From assembly GCF_030812315.1 (NCBI RefSeq), contig NZ_JAUSSM010000001.1:1-64000 (forward strand): 64,000 nt of DNA. The letters run 5' to 3'. Positions 1 through 7,941 of this stretch are shown one piece after another (positions within the stretch are counted from its first letter, which is position 1; the number at the start of each line of letters is the position of its first letter). This stretch comes from Arthrobacter oryzae (GTDB lineage: Bacteria; Actinomycetota; Actinomycetes; Actinomycetales; Micrococcaceae). The notes beneath the pieces were generated by a model. That model was not told where the DNA came from. It searched no databases and saw nothing but the letters and a program-made list of their open reading frames with translations. The translations under genes and the position numbers were made by a program.

Positions 1-722
1 GCGTCGGAGCCGGCCAGCTCTTCAGCCTGGTCGCCGGTGATGGTCTTGACGCCCTGGTTGGACTTGAAGTGGTACTTGACCCAGAAACGCTCGCCTTCGG
101 CGTTGATCCACTGGTAGGTGTGCGAGCCGTAGCCCTGCATTTCGCGCCAGGAAGCCGGCAGGCCGCGGTCGCCCATGAGCCAGGTGACCTGGTGTGCGGA
201 CTCGGGGGACAGGGTCCAGAAGTCCCACTGCATGTCGGCGTCGCGCAGGTGGGTGCCCGGGAGGCGCTTCTGGGAGTGGATGAAGTCCGGGAACTTGATG
301 CCGTCGCGGATGAAGAACACCGGGGTGTTGTTGCCGACGAGGTCGTAGTTGCCCTCGGAGGTGTAGAACTTCACGGCGAAGCCGCGGGGGTCGCGCCAGG
401 TGTCCGGGGAGCCGTTCTCGCCGGCGACCGAGGAGAAGCGGATCAGCATTTCGGTCTCAACGCCCGGCTGCAGGAATGCGGCCTTGGTGTACTTGGAGAT
501 GTCCTCGCTGGTGGTGAACTTGCCGAACGCTCCGCCGCCCTTGGCGTGCACAACGCGCTCCGGCACACGCTCACGGTTGAACTGGGCGAGCTTTTCGATC
601 AGGTAATGGTCGGTCAGGATGATGGCGCCGTCAGCGCCGACAGCCTTCGAGTGAGCGTCGGAAGTGACGGGAGCACCGGACTGCGTGGTGGACACAGCGG
701 GCGCAGAGATGTTCAGAGTCAT
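1..722 (-). CDS. katA: Heme catalase, N-terminal 240 residues (cut by window edge)
   Basis: Monofunctional heme catalase that converts hydrogen peroxide to water and oxygen in the cytoplasm. The visible part starts MTLNISAP and covers about half of a normal ~490-residue small-subunit catalase. The catalytic distal His is His59 in [12 protein letters not shown], the active-site Asn is Asn132 in VGNNTPVFF, and the conserved [10 protein letters not shown] and [10 protein letters not shown] blocks are present. The heme-ligating Tyr lies beyond the window. The gene follows the Fur-family regulator on the same strand with a 26-bp gap, so the two are probably cotranscribed and induced together by peroxide. 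The protein identity is certain. The gene name is by analogy. Confidence 0.96.
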   Translation of the reverse strand, partial: MTLNISAPAVSTTQSGAPVTSDAHSKAVGADGAIILTDHYLIEKLAQFNRERVPERVVHAKGGGAFGKFTTSEDISKYTKAAFLQPGVETEMLIRFSSVAGENGSPDTWRDPRGFAVKFYTSEGNYDLVGNNTPVFFIRDGIKFPDFIHSQKRLPGTHLRDADMQWDFWTLSPESAHQVTWLMGDRGLPASWREMQGYGSHTYQWINAEGERFWVKYHFKSNQGVKTITGDQAEELAGSD

Positions 723-748
723 CTTTCTCCTTTGGTTGGGTTTCTTGC

Positions 749-1216
749 TTAGTTTCGTTCGGCGGGTAGCTTTTGGGTGCGCTGGCAGTCCTGGCAGATG
801 CCCTGGTACATAACGTCAGCGATCTGGATGGTCATCGGCTTGGCGTCAGGGTCCCAGTGCGGTGTGAGGCAGGGCGCGTGGCCAACGGCGCAGTCCACGT
901 CCTCCACCCGTCCGCAGCTGATGCAGACGGCGTGGTGGTGGTTATCGCCCACCCGCGTCTCGTACAGCGCGGGGGAATGGGGCGGTTCGAACCGACGCAG
1001 CATGTGGAGGTCCGTGAGGTCGCCAAGGACCACGTAGACGGACTGCGCGGTCAGTTCGGGGAGTTCCTCACGCGCGGCGGCAAGGATGCTTTCGGCCGGC
1101 GAGTGCGGGTGGTGTTCGACGGCGGTCAGAACCGCCAGCCGCTGTTTGGTCACCCGGCGGCCGTGGGCGCGCAAGGCAGCTGCCCATGCGTCCTGGCCGG
1201 CCTCGTGAACTGTCAT
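749..1216 (-). CDS. Fur-family (CatR/PerR/FurA-like) metal-dependent repressor
   Basis: A 155-residue Fur-family regulator: N-terminal winged helix (about residues 10-85) with [10 protein letters not shown] and the recognition-helix region [12 protein letters not shown], then a metal-binding dimerisation domain. Two CxxC pairs (Cys98/Cys101 and Cys141/Cys144) form the structural zinc site, and His93-His95 (HHH) belongs to the regulatory metal site. It lies directly upstream of the catalase gene, which is the arrangement of Streptomyces catR-catA and mycobacterial furA-katG. It is therefore more likely a peroxide sensor than an iron regulator. A strong palindrome lies just upstream of its start, consistent with autoregulation. 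Confidence 0.93.
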   Translation of the reverse strand: MTVHEAGQDAWAAALRAHGRRVTKQRLAVLTAVEHHPHSPAESILAAAREELPELTAQSVYVVLGDLTDLHMLRRFEPPHSPALYETRVGDNHHHAVCISCGRVEDVDCAVGHAPCLTPHWDPDAKPMTIQIADVMYQGICQDCQRTQKLPAERN

Positions 1217-1232
1217 AGCCCCATTGAAGCAC

Positions 1233-1255
1233 TTATTATGACTGAATCACAATAA
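1233..1255. promoter_or_regulatory. Fur/PerR-type operator palindrome
   Basis: Inverted repeat TTATTATGA-CTGAA-TCACAATAA: two 9-bp arms with one mismatch and a 5-bp centre, AT-rich in a GC-rich setting. It ends 17 bp before the start codon of the Fur-family gene, where an autoregulatory FurA/PerR box is expected. It also overlaps the last codons of the gene upstream. The palindrome is seen directly; its binding role is inferred. Confidence 0.82.
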
Positions 1256-2068
1256 GGCTAGGCTAATCTCCCGAGAACGCAGCACATTTTCAAAGGGGTT
1301 GACGGCTTCGCCGGCTGAGCGGCCCAGCGCGTGCAGTTCCACCCGGCCGCCCGTAACGGCTGCGTCCGGCACCATGCAGCTGAGGCCAGTGACGGACTGC
1401 CGCAGCGCCAAGGCCTCCAATTCCGCGGCAAGGGCAAGCAGTTCCGGCGGGGTCACGTCCTGGATGGACCCGATGCTTCGCTCCGGAGCCAGGACCGTGT
1501 GGTGCGTTCCGGCAGGGTTCGACGGCGTCCAGGTGCGGATCGCGGGCAGCGGCACCACTGCTTCCGGTTCAGTGCGCCCGGGGCGGGTGCTGTCCGGTCC
1601 GTCCGGCGCGCTGCGGCGGGCGGCAGTTGCCGCCGCCAGCAACGCGGTGCGCAGCCCGACGTCGTACTTGTCCAGATCCTGATCCGGCACCGGACTGCGG
1701 CGCTGCGCGGGCAGGGCGAGCTGTTCGGCCGGGGTGACCGGTTCGCCGTCCCAGCGGCCGAAAAGGTGGAAAGTGGGGGTGGACGACTCCGCGGCAGGTT
1801 CGCCGATCGAGGCGCCGAGCGCATGCCAGCGGTGCGCAAAAAGCAGGGTGCAGGTGCCCGCCCCGATGACGTCGGCTAGCGCCGAGCGGGCAGCGTTGTG
1901 GCACAGCAGCCAGTCGGCGGCCGAACGGTGGTCCAGGGCCGTCGCCGGATTGCTGAGCCGGATCATCAGGTGGCCGGACGTCAGCGGTGTGCGCGGCCGG
2001 GCGACTTCCCATACTGCCGAACCGAAAAGCAGCCGTCTGGACAACTCCATGCGCTCCCCTTCCGCCAT
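1247..2068 (-). CDS. Hypothetical protein, possibly degenerate HIT-like (two HIT-like halves)
   Basis: A 273-residue cytoplasmic protein that I cannot assign firmly. Two segments resemble the HIT/galactose-1-phosphate uridylyltransferase pattern: an N-terminal GHLMIRLSNP...FHLFGRWDGE stretch and a C-terminal GTHHTVLAPERSIGSIQDVTPPE stretch, the latter like the H-x-x-x-x-P-x-R strand before a HIT helix. The full catalytic HxHxH triad is not evident, so an active hydrolase is doubtful. Start chosen at MAEGERMELS (GGGGA five bases upstream). A second start at 2050 (MELSRR) also has a good GAAGGGGAG site. It runs into the Fur operator and so lies just upstream of the fur-catalase pair. Confidence 0.55.
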   Translation of the reverse strand: MAEGERMELSRRLLFGSAVWEVARPRTPLTSGHLMIRLSNPATALDHRSAADWLLCHNAARSALADVIGAGTCTLLFAHRWHALGASIGEPAAESSTPTFHLFGRWDGEPVTPAEQLALPAQRRSPVPDQDLDKYDVGLRTALLAAATAARRSAPDGPDSTRPGRTEPEAVVPLPAIRTWTPSNPAGTHHTVLAPERSIGSIQDVTPPELLALAAELEALALRQSVTGLSCMVPDAAVTGGRVELHALGRSAGEAVNPFENVLRSREISLALL

Positions 2069-2179
2069 TGTGTTTCCCCGCCCGAGACTATCAAGGTCAG
2101 GAGCACTAGCCGGGGTCAAGACGGAATGCAGGCGACAGGCTGACCCTGTTCCGTCTGTGGCCGCGGCTAGAGTTGCCCG

Positions 2180-3451
2180 GTGGGTAAATTGCTGGCTGAC
2201 ATCACTCCGTTGCGCGAGAGTCCGGATTTCCGCCGGCTCTGGCTGGGATCAGCCGTATCCAACCTCGGGAGCCAGCTCACCCTGGTGGCCGTCAGCCTGG
2301 AGGTATACCGGCTGACGCAGGACAGCCTCTATGTGGGGCTGCTGAGTATTTTCGCGCTGGTTCCGCTGGTGCTGGGCGGACTGCTGGGCGGTTCCATCGC
2401 CGATGCCCATGATCGCCGCCGGGTGGCACTCCTGGCCACCAGCGTGCTGTGGCTGACCACTGCCGGGCTGGCGCTGCAGGCCTGGCTGGAGGTGGGGAAC
2501 GTGTGGCTGCTGTACCTGCTGGTGGCCGTTCAGAGCGGCGCGCAGGCCATTAACCAGCCCGCCCGGAGCGCCATCATCCCCATGCTGGTCCGCAAGGAAC
2601 TGCTCCCGGCCGCGAACGCCCTGAGCATGATCAGCTTCGGCCTGGCCATGACTGCCGGTCCGCTCCTTGCCGGCGTGCTGGTGGCGTGGGTGGGCTTCGG
2701 GTGGACCTACACGCTGGACGTGGCGAGCTTCGTGTTTGCCTTCTGGGCCCTGCTGAAGCTTCCGCCGATGCCGCCGGGAAAGGAAGCGCACCGCGCCGGG
2801 CTGCGCTCCGTGGTGGAGGGATTCCGGTTCCTGGGCACGCGCCCGAATCTCCGCATGACGTTCGTGATCGACCTCGTGGCGATGATCTTCGCGCAGCCGC
2901 GGGCACTGATGCCGGCAATCGGTGCGGTGATGATCGGCGGCGGCGAGGCCACCGTGGGCGTGCTGCTGGCGTCCACTGCGGTCGGCGCCTTCCTGGCGGG
3001 CCTGTTCTCCGGGCCGCTGGGCGGCATCCGCGGGCAAGGCAGTGCGGTGGTGTGGTCCGTTATGGGCTGGGGTGCGTCCATTGCCGGTTTCGGGCTGGTG
3101 GTGGTCCTCGCCGGGCGCTCCGGGGAGGACGGAGTAACACTGTGGCTGCTGCCCGCCGCGCTGTGCTGTGCCCTGGCCGGCATCTCCGATTCGGTGAGCG
3201 CCGTCTTCCGCACCACCATCCTTCAGGCGGCCACGCCCGACCACCTTCGCGGGCGGCTCCAGGGCGTGTTTGTGGTGGTGGTTGCGGGCGGGCCGAGGAT
3301 AGGGGACATGCTGGCCGGTGGCGGCACTAAACTTTTGAGTGAAGGTTGGGTGTTGCTGCTGGGCGGCCTGTTGTGCATCGCTGTGGCATGGACGCTGGCC
3401 CGCTGGCAGTCGGGTTTTCTGAAGTACGACGCGCGGAATCCGGTTCCGTAG
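2180..3451 (+). CDS. MFS exporter, EntS-like (MFS_3)
   Basis: A 423-residue polytopic membrane protein with about 12 hydrophobic segments. The N-terminal SPDFRRLWLGSAVSNLGSQL, the loop after TM2 GSIADAHDRRRV, and QSGAQAINQPARSAIIPMLV are typical of the EntS/MFS_3 group of drug or siderophore exporters. It starts with GTG, has no strong ribosome binding site, and is transcribed divergently from the HIT-like gene. Substrate unknown: no siderophore genes lie nearby, so enterobactin export should not be assumed. Confidence 0.85.
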   Translation: MGKLLADITPLRESPDFRRLWLGSAVSNLGSQLTLVAVSLEVYRLTQDSLYVGLLSIFALVPLVLGGLLGGSIADAHDRRRVALLATSVLWLTTAGLALQAWLEVGNVWLLYLLVAVQSGAQAINQPARSAIIPMLVRKELLPAANALSMISFGLAMTAGPLLAGVLVAWVGFGWTYTLDVASFVFAFWALLKLPPMPPGKEAHRAGLRSVVEGFRFLGTRPNLRMTFVIDLVAMIFAQPRALMPAIGAVMIGGGEATVGVLLASTAVGAFLAGLFSGPLGGIRGQGSAVVWSVMGWGASIAGFGLVVVLAGRSGEDGVTLWLLPAALCCALAGISDSVSAVFRTTILQAATPDHLRGRLQGVFVVVVAGGPRIGDMLAGGGTKLLSEGWVLLLGGLLCIAVAWTLARWQSGFLKYDARNPVP

Positions 3452-3502
3452 CCGCCGCCCCCGCAGCAACTCAAGAGGGCAGGAACTTCGTGAGGAGGCA
3501 CA

Positions 3503-4369
3503 GTGCACAATCATCACAACGGACTGAAAACCGCGGCGCTGTTCGGGGTGCTCTGGGCGGTGCTCCTGGGACTCGGTGCCGTGATCGGGAGCAGCATGCG
3601 CAGCGCTACTCCTATCTGGATCATGGCACTGGTCGGCGTGGGCACCACTGCCTACGGGTACTGGAACAGCGACAAGATCGCGCTCCGGTCCATGCAGGCC
3701 TACCCCGTCACCGAGGAGCAGGCTCCGCAGCTTTACCAGATTGTCCGGGAGCTCTCGGTCCGGGCCAACCAGCCCATGCCCCGGATCTATGTCTCGCCCA
3801 CTCCCGCGCCGAATGCCTTTGCGACCGGCAGGAACCCGCAGAACGCGGCCGTCTGCTGCACCGAAGGCATCCTGCAACTGCTGTCCGTCCGCGAGCTGCG
3901 CGGAGTGCTGGGCCACGAGCTCATGCACGTGTACAACCGGGATATCCTCACCTCGTCCGTCGCCGCGGCTGTGGCTGGCGTGATCACCTCGGTGGGGCAG
4001 ATGCTGCTGTTCTTCGGCGGGGACCGGCGTAATTCGAACCCCCTCGCGATGCTCGCCATGGCCCTGCTGGCCCCGCTCGCGGCGATGGTGATCCAGTCGG
4101 CCATCTCCCGGACCAGGGAGTACGACGCCGACGAGGACGGTTCCGAGCTCACCGGCGATCCGCTGGCGCTCGCCTCAGCCCTGCGTAAGATCCATCAGGG
4201 CGTACAGATGGTGCCGCTCCCGCCGGACCAGAAGCTGGTGAACGCCTCGCACCTGATGATCGCCAACCCGTTCCGAGGCGGCGGCCTGAGCAAGATGTTC
4301 TCAACACACCCGCCCATGCAGGACCGCATCGCCCGGCTGGAACTGATGGCGGGCCGCCCGCTCAGCTGA
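3503..4369 (+). CDS. htpX: Membrane zinc metalloprotease HtpX (M48 family)
   Basis: A 288-residue membrane protease that degrades misfolded membrane proteins. Two N-terminal hydrophobic segments (about 10-55) precede the zinc motif HELMH at residues 138-142. Two more hydrophobic segments (about 152-170 and 183-200) are followed by SRTREYDADEDG, with the third zinc ligand at Glu206. The end, FSTHPPMQDRIARL, is the HtpX signature. The GTG start is preceded by a clear GAGGAGG. The gene is 51 bp downstream of the exporter and ends in a repeat-rich terminator region facing yajQ. Confidence 0.95.
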   Translation: MHNHHNGLKTAALFGVLWAVLLGLGAVIGSSMRSATPIWIMALVGVGTTAYGYWNSDKIALRSMQAYPVTEEQAPQLYQIVRELSVRANQPMPRIYVSPTPAPNAFATGRNPQNAAVCCTEGILQLLSVRELRGVLGHELMHVYNRDILTSSVAAAVAGVITSVGQMLLFFGGDRRNSNPLAMLAMALLAPLAAMVIQSAISRTREYDADEDGSELTGDPLALASALRKIHQGVQMVPLPPDQKLVNASHLMIANPFRGGGLSKMFSTHPPMQDRIARLELMAGRPLS

Positions 4370-4410
4370 GCGCCGCCGTCGTACTTCCCCACGGCGACGC
4401 GCGAAAAACC

Positions 4411-4530
4411 CTCGACACTCAAAGGCGCCCTCGACGCGCAAAAGCGCTCTCGACGCGCAAAAAGGCCGGCGACGCCCGTATACGGGGGTCGCCGGCCCTT
4501 TTGCGTAGCGCCAGGATTTTTGCGCGTCGA
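4411..4530. repeat. Short direct and inverted repeats flanking a terminator
   Basis: Between the convergent htpX and yajQ genes, an ~18-bp unit with core CTCGACGCGCAAAA occurs at 4411-4428 (diverged), 4430-4447 and 4449-4466, with a period of 19 bp. An inverted copy, TTTTTGCGCGTCGA, lies at 4517-4530. The last direct copy and the inverted copy flank the terminator hairpin and could extend its stem. Confidence 0.7.
4461..4504. terminator. Bidirectional intrinsic terminator between htpX and yajQ
   Basis: Perfect 10-bp stem GGCCGGCGAC (4464-4473) with GTCGCCGGCC (4488-4497). An A-run comes before it and CTTTT after it, so it can act on both strands. It lies between two convergent genes. Confidence 0.85.
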
Positions 4531-4545
4531 AAACGACGGCGGGGG

Positions 4546-5037
4546 TTAGCTGCGGAAGTTGACGAACTGCAGGTCCGCCTCGTCAAAGTCCTTCAGCAGG
4601 GCCATGGTGGCCTGGAGATCGTCGCGGGACTTGGAGGTCACGCGGAGCTCGTCGCCCTGGATCTGGGACTTGACGGACTTGGGCGCCTCGTCGCGGATCA
4701 GTTTGTTGATCTTCTTGGCGAGGTCCTGGGCGATGCCTTCCTTGATGGAGGCCTCCAGCCGGTATTCTTTGCCGGATGCGTAGGGTTCCCCAGAGTCCAG
4801 CGACTTCAGGGAAATCCCGCGGCGGATGAGCTTGGACTGCAGCACGTCCAGGACGGCGAGCACGCGCTCTTCCGAGTTCGCCTTCATGAGGATCTTTTCA
4901 CCGCTGAAGTCGACCTCCGCGCCAACGCCCTTGAAGTCATACCGCTGGGCCAGTTCCTTCTGCGCCTGGTGCAGCGCATTGGCAACTTCCTGCTTGTCTA
5001 CCTTGCTGACGACGTCGAATGTGGATTCGCCTGCCAT
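4546..5037 (-). CDS. yajQ: YajQ-family nucleotide/cyclic di-GMP-binding protein
   Basis: A 163-residue small cytoplasmic protein with the YajQ/DUF520 pattern. It starts MAGESTFDVVSKVDKQEVANA, continues with YDFKGVGAEVDFSG and EASIKEGIAQDLAKKI, and ends DDLQATMALLKDFDEADLQFVNFR. Family members have two RNA-recognition-like folds, and the Xanthomonas and Pseudomonas proteins bind cyclic di-GMP. Whether this actinobacterial one does is unknown. Start chosen at 5037 because AGGAGG lies eight bases upstream. An in-frame ATG 54 bp further upstream lacks a site. Confidence 0.93.
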   Translation of the reverse strand: MAGESTFDVVSKVDKQEVANALHQAQKELAQRYDFKGVGAEVDFSGEKILMKANSEERVLAVLDVLQSKLIRRGISLKSLDSGEPYASGKEYRLEASIKEGIAQDLAKKINKLIRDEAPKSVKSQIQGDELRVTSKSRDDLQATMALLKDFDEADLQFVNFRS

Positions 5038-5243
5038 AACTGTCCTCCTGCTGATTGCCTGAAGCCCCTCTGAGGGCGGTTCTGTCTGCATTCCAGCCTA
5101 GTACGGATGGCGTCCCCGTGAAGGCCGGTCCCTGACAACCTTCGGTGTGATTCACAGTTTTCTCATAGCGGACACAGGGCGGGAACGAAGGCTGGGCCTC
5201 CAGAGTTGGAACTGTTGGAAGAGTTGCCCCGGAAGGAAAGCAC

Positions 5244-5498
5244 ATGCACCAGAAGGCCGTCCGCTACGTCACCCGTTCGACTGCCGCCGCAGCCACGACC
5301 ATCGCCACTGCGGCGACGTCCGTGGCAGCCGCCGCGGTAGCCGCCTCGATCATCCTTAGCCCCGTGGCCGACGCCTCGTCCCGCCTGGACGGTGTTCACT
5401 CGGACCTGATGCGGGCGGTGCAGCTGAACCAGATCACGGAGGAACAGGCGGCAAAGTTCGAGGCGAAACTGGCCGGACGCATTCTCGGGGAAGCCTGA
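5244..5498 (+). CDS. Small membrane or secreted protein of unknown function
   Basis: An 84-residue protein with a good ribosome binding site (GGAAGGAAAG) seven bases before ATG. Residues 12-45 are almost entirely Ala, Thr, Val and Ile and form one hydrophobic segment. The polar tail (LDGVHSDLMRAVQ...EEQAAKFEAKLAG) looks helical. No family recognised. It stands alone before tRNA-Tyr. Confidence 0.7.
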   Translation: MHQKAVRYVTRSTAAAATTIATAATSVAAAAVAASIILSPVADASSRLDGVHSDLMRAVQLNQITEEQAAKFEAKLAGRILGEA

Positions 5499-5658
5499 TT
5501 TTCCGCGGAATTCCGGGGTGTTCGGGGCCTTTGGAGGCTCGATTCGATTCTTCGGCAGAAGTTCTGTAAAGTTGTCTTGCCCGCGGTTGCTGGAAGCGGA
5601 ACGGATGGAAACAGCCGTTCTGAACATGGAAACCGCGAGTGATCTTCTTTTGAAGTTC

Positions 5659-5740
5659 GGCAGATTACCCGAGCGGCCAAAGGGGGCTGACTGTAAATCA
5701 GCTGGCAACGCCTACGGGGGTTCGAATCCCTCATCTGCCA
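5659..5740 (+). tRNA. tRNA-Tyr (GUA)
   Basis: An 82-nt class II tRNA. Acceptor GGCAGAT pairs with ATCTGCC. The anticodon arm CTGACTGTAAATCAG has anticodon GTA, there is an extra arm, and the T arm GGGGGTTCGAATCCC is present. No CCA is encoded. A strong terminator follows eight bases later. Confidence 0.97.
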
Positions 5741-5747
5741 CCCAAGG

Positions 5748-5788
5748 AAAAGTCTCCGGAACCACCAGGTTCCGGAGACTTTTCTGTT
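5748..5788 (+). terminator. Intrinsic terminator after tRNA-Tyr
   Basis: A 16-bp perfect stem, AAAAGTCTCCGGAACC (5748-5763) with GGTTCCGGAGACTTTT (5768-5783), a 4-nt loop, then CTGTTTC. Confidence 0.92.
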
Positions 5789-5813
5789 TCCCCTGCGTTT
5801 TTCGCCTTCTGGC

Positions 5814-5868
5814 CCTAGCTTGTCCGCGGCGCCTGGCCCTGAAGGCTCGGAACCGCGGACAAGCTTAG
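5814..5868 (-). terminator. Inverted repeat downstream of the LysM gene
   Basis: CCTAGCTTGTCCGCGG (5814-5829) pairs with CCGCGGACAAGCTTAG (5853-5868), 14 of 16 positions. It lies five bases beyond the stop of the minus-strand LysM gene, so it probably ends that transcript, though the T-run is poor. Confidence 0.6.
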
Positions 5869-5873
5869 GAAAG

Positions 5874-6863
5874 TCAGTTGAGACCGATCACTAGCATCTG
5901 GTTGGTCCCCGGGATGCAGGTCTGCAGGATAACCCGCGGAAAGCCGCCGAAAACCGCTGAGACGTGGTTGGTGGTGCCGGGGTTTGGCACCTGCCCCCGC
6001 CCGCTGACCGTGTACGTTCCGTAGCCGGGAATACTGACGGTTTCGCCGACGCCGATCCCCGAGAACCGTGCCCACCCGCCGCAGAAGTCGTGCTCCGTGA
6101 TGAAGAGGGCATAGGCATCCGTCGGGGTGAAGTGAATGGGGCCGATGCAGGCGTCCACCATGGCCTGGCCACCCGCGCCCGCGACGTAGATGGTCCGAAC
6201 CGCAGGGGCAGGGGCGGGAGCTGGAGCAGGTGCCGGTGCAGGAGCCGGGGCTGGAGCCGGGGCTGGGGCTGGCGCCGGGGCGGCCACGGCGGGGCCTGTC
6301 AGCTTCAGGACCTGGCCCGGCACGATCGGCGAGTACAAGCCCAGTCCGTTGGCCGCCAGCATGGCGTTCATGTCGACGCCAAAGCGGGCAGCGATCGCCC
6401 CCACAGTATCTCCTGCAACCACCGTGTACGTGTTGGACGCCTCTGGGGCTGGGGCTGGTTCCGGGTCCGGTGGCGGAGGTGCCGGGGCAGGTGCCGCCGG
6501 TGGAGGTGCGGGATCCGGCGCTGCAGCAGGTGCCGGGCTTTCGGCTGCGCCAAGCGACGGTCGTGGGGGAATGGGAGCCGGTACGGAATGGACAGCGTCC
6601 CCGGTGCCCGAACCGGCCGTCGCCGGAGCAGTGGCCGTATCCGTTCCCTGACTCGTAAGCGGTTCAGCCGTTTGATGCGGTTCCAATACAAAACGCGTGG
6701 TTTCGGGAGCGGCAGTCAAGGGCGGCGTTCCGGTCAAAGTTGTCCCCTGGAGGGGCTCGAGGGCTACGGAGGCGGACAATGTCGCGAGCGACAAGAGCGC
6801 GAGGGCGGCAACCCGTACCTTGAGTTTGCGAGTGCCGTGACGGGCAGGTGGAGGCTGATTCAT
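5874..6863 (-). CDS. Secreted LysM protein with Ala-Pro linker and sortase-like C-terminal domain
   Basis: A 329-residue exported protein. A basic N-terminus and a hydrophobic stretch (about residues 15-35) form a signal peptide or anchor. A Pro/Ala-rich region follows, then one LysM peptidoglycan-binding domain (YTVVAGDTVGAIAARFGVD...IVPGQVLKL, about 145-190), then a long run of Ala-Pro dipeptides. The C-terminal ~110 residues resemble a sortase fold: His258 in FITEHDFCGG and Cys316 in ILQTC match the sortase His and TLxTC motifs. The Arg expected a few residues after the Cys is Gln322 in GTNQMLVIG. It is likely a cell-wall protein. Whether the C-terminal domain is catalytic is open. Confidence 0.8.
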   Translation of the reverse strand: MNQPPPARHGTRKLKVRVAALALLSLATLSASVALEPLQGTTLTGTPPLTAAPETTRFVLEPHQTAEPLTSQGTDTATAPATAGSGTGDAVHSVPAPIPPRPSLGAAESPAPAAAPDPAPPPAAPAPAPPPPDPEPAPAPEASNTYTVVAGDTVGAIAARFGVDMNAMLAANGLGLYSPIVPGQVLKLTGPAVAAPAPAPAPAPAPAPAPAPAPAPAPAPAVRTIYVAGAGGQAMVDACIGPIHFTPTDAYALFITEHDFCGGWARFSGIGVGETVSIPGYGTYTVSGRGQVPNPGTTNHVSAVFGGFPRVILQTCIPGTNQMLVIGLN

Positions 6864-7164
6864 CGGTGACCCTTAGGTTCCACGCGCCGCCGACGGGTCG
6901 ACTGCGCATCCCGGACAGCCATGCCGGTCACGGAGGGGGGCCAGCGGCAGAATCCCGGTGGCTCAGCGCGAGGGGCATAACCGACTATTCGAATGAGACA
7001 CGCTCAGTAACGTGTCGCCCCAGCGAGATTCAGTGTATTCAGCATGCGATCGGTTGGCACGAGTGGGGAGTACTCCCTTTGTCGTCCGGAGTACTCGGGC
7101 CGATAGGCACTGGCCCTAGTGCCCTTCCATGCGGCCCGCCACGGAATGGCCGTGCCGATCCGTT
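6864..7164. other. Gene-free region upstream of the LysM gene
   Basis: A 301-bp gap between two minus-strand genes, presumably holding the promoter and leader of the LysM gene. It contains the paired GAGTACTC palindromes at 7066-7096. I see no convincing open reading frame and could not match a known riboswitch class by eye. Confidence 0.5.
7066..7096. promoter_or_regulatory. Two GAGTACTC palindromes spaced 21 bp
   Basis: The self-complementary octamer GAGTACTC occurs at 7068-7075, inside the 12-bp perfect palindrome GGGAGTACTCCC (7066-7077), and again at 7089-7096. The repeat distance of 21 bp is two helical turns, as expected for cooperative binding of two dimers. It lies ~205 bp upstream of the LysM gene start. 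The binding protein is unknown. Confidence 0.5.
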
Positions 7165-7893
7165 CTACTGCGCGCGGCGAAGTTCCGCCAGTTCCTTACG
7201 CAGGGCGGCCACCTCCACCAGCAGTTCACGGACCTCCGCACGGGCCGGAACTTCAGCCGCTTCCACGGTCGCTTCGGTGTTCTCTTCGACCCTTTGCACC
7301 AGCCATGATGCGATGGAAGCCGTGACCACGCCCAGCACTGCGATTCCGCTCATCATCAGGGCGGCGGCAACCATCCGGCCAATCGGGGTGACGGGAAAGA
7401 GATCGCCGTACCCCACCGTCGTGATGGTGGTGATTGCCCACCAGGCGGCGTCGCCGAAAGTGAGGATTTTGGCGTCGGGAGCGTTTTGTTCGACGTCGAG
7501 GACGGCCAGTGCGCCAACGAACACCAACAGGACCGCGGAGCCGGCCACATAGGTGACTACACGGCCGCGGAGTGTTTCACCCACGGTGCGGTGCAATACT
7601 GAGAGCAGTGTGACCAACCGGAGCAGCCGCAACGGGCGGAAGAACGGGAGGGCAACGATCAGCAGCTCGTGCAGGTTGAGGATGAACCAGTGCTTCCTGT
7701 TGTCCGCGAGCCACAGGTTGGCGGTGTAGTCAGCGGCGAAGATCGCCCAGGTAAGCCACATGATGCTTTCCAACACATCGGCTTGCCGCCCCTCGATGTT
7801 GCCGATCACCTGCCAGGCATAGGCTGCCAGGAACACAAGTGCTGTCCCCATCAGCGGCCACTCGGCTATGTCCCTGTAGCGTTGCTGCGTCAT
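7165..7893 (-). CDS. Voltage-gated-type potassium channel
   Basis: A 242-residue membrane channel subunit. Segments S1-S4 run from about residue 12 to 105, with an S4-like arginine-spaced segment FRPLRLLRLVTLLSVLHR. Next come a hydrophobic S5 (VVTYVAGSAVLLVFVGALAVL), a pore helix and the K+ selectivity filter TTVGYGD, and S6. The C-terminus (about 205-242, EVRELLVEVAALRKELAELRR) is a short coiled coil suited to tetramer assembly, as in bacterial Kv channels. It probably sets K+ permeability and membrane potential. It has no obvious operon partner. Confidence 0.93.
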   Translation of the reverse strand: MTQQRYRDIAEWPLMGTALVFLAAYAWQVIGNIEGRQADVLESIMWLTWAIFAADYTANLWLADNRKHWFILNLHELLIVALPFFRPLRLLRLVTLLSVLHRTVGETLRGRVVTYVAGSAVLLVFVGALAVLDVEQNAPDAKILTFGDAAWWAITTITTVGYGDLFPVTPIGRMVAAALMMSGIAVLGVVTASIASWLVQRVEENTEATVEAAEVPARAEVRELLVEVAALRKELAELRRAQ

Positions 7894-7941
7894 GGGGAAA
7901 TCCTACGGGCCCTTGGCCTCGATGTTACTCGCGGGTAATAT

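Noticed and set aside
2249..3928. Long open frame on the minus strand (559 codons)
   Set aside because: It lies antisense to the MFS exporter and htpX, is rich in His/Gln/Arg/Gly and has no family features. It is a GC-driven shadow.
6864..7164. Possible c-di-AMP (ydaO) or other known riboswitch before the LysM gene
   Set aside because: Such elements often precede cell-wall genes in actinobacteria, but I could not find the conserved core sequence by eye.
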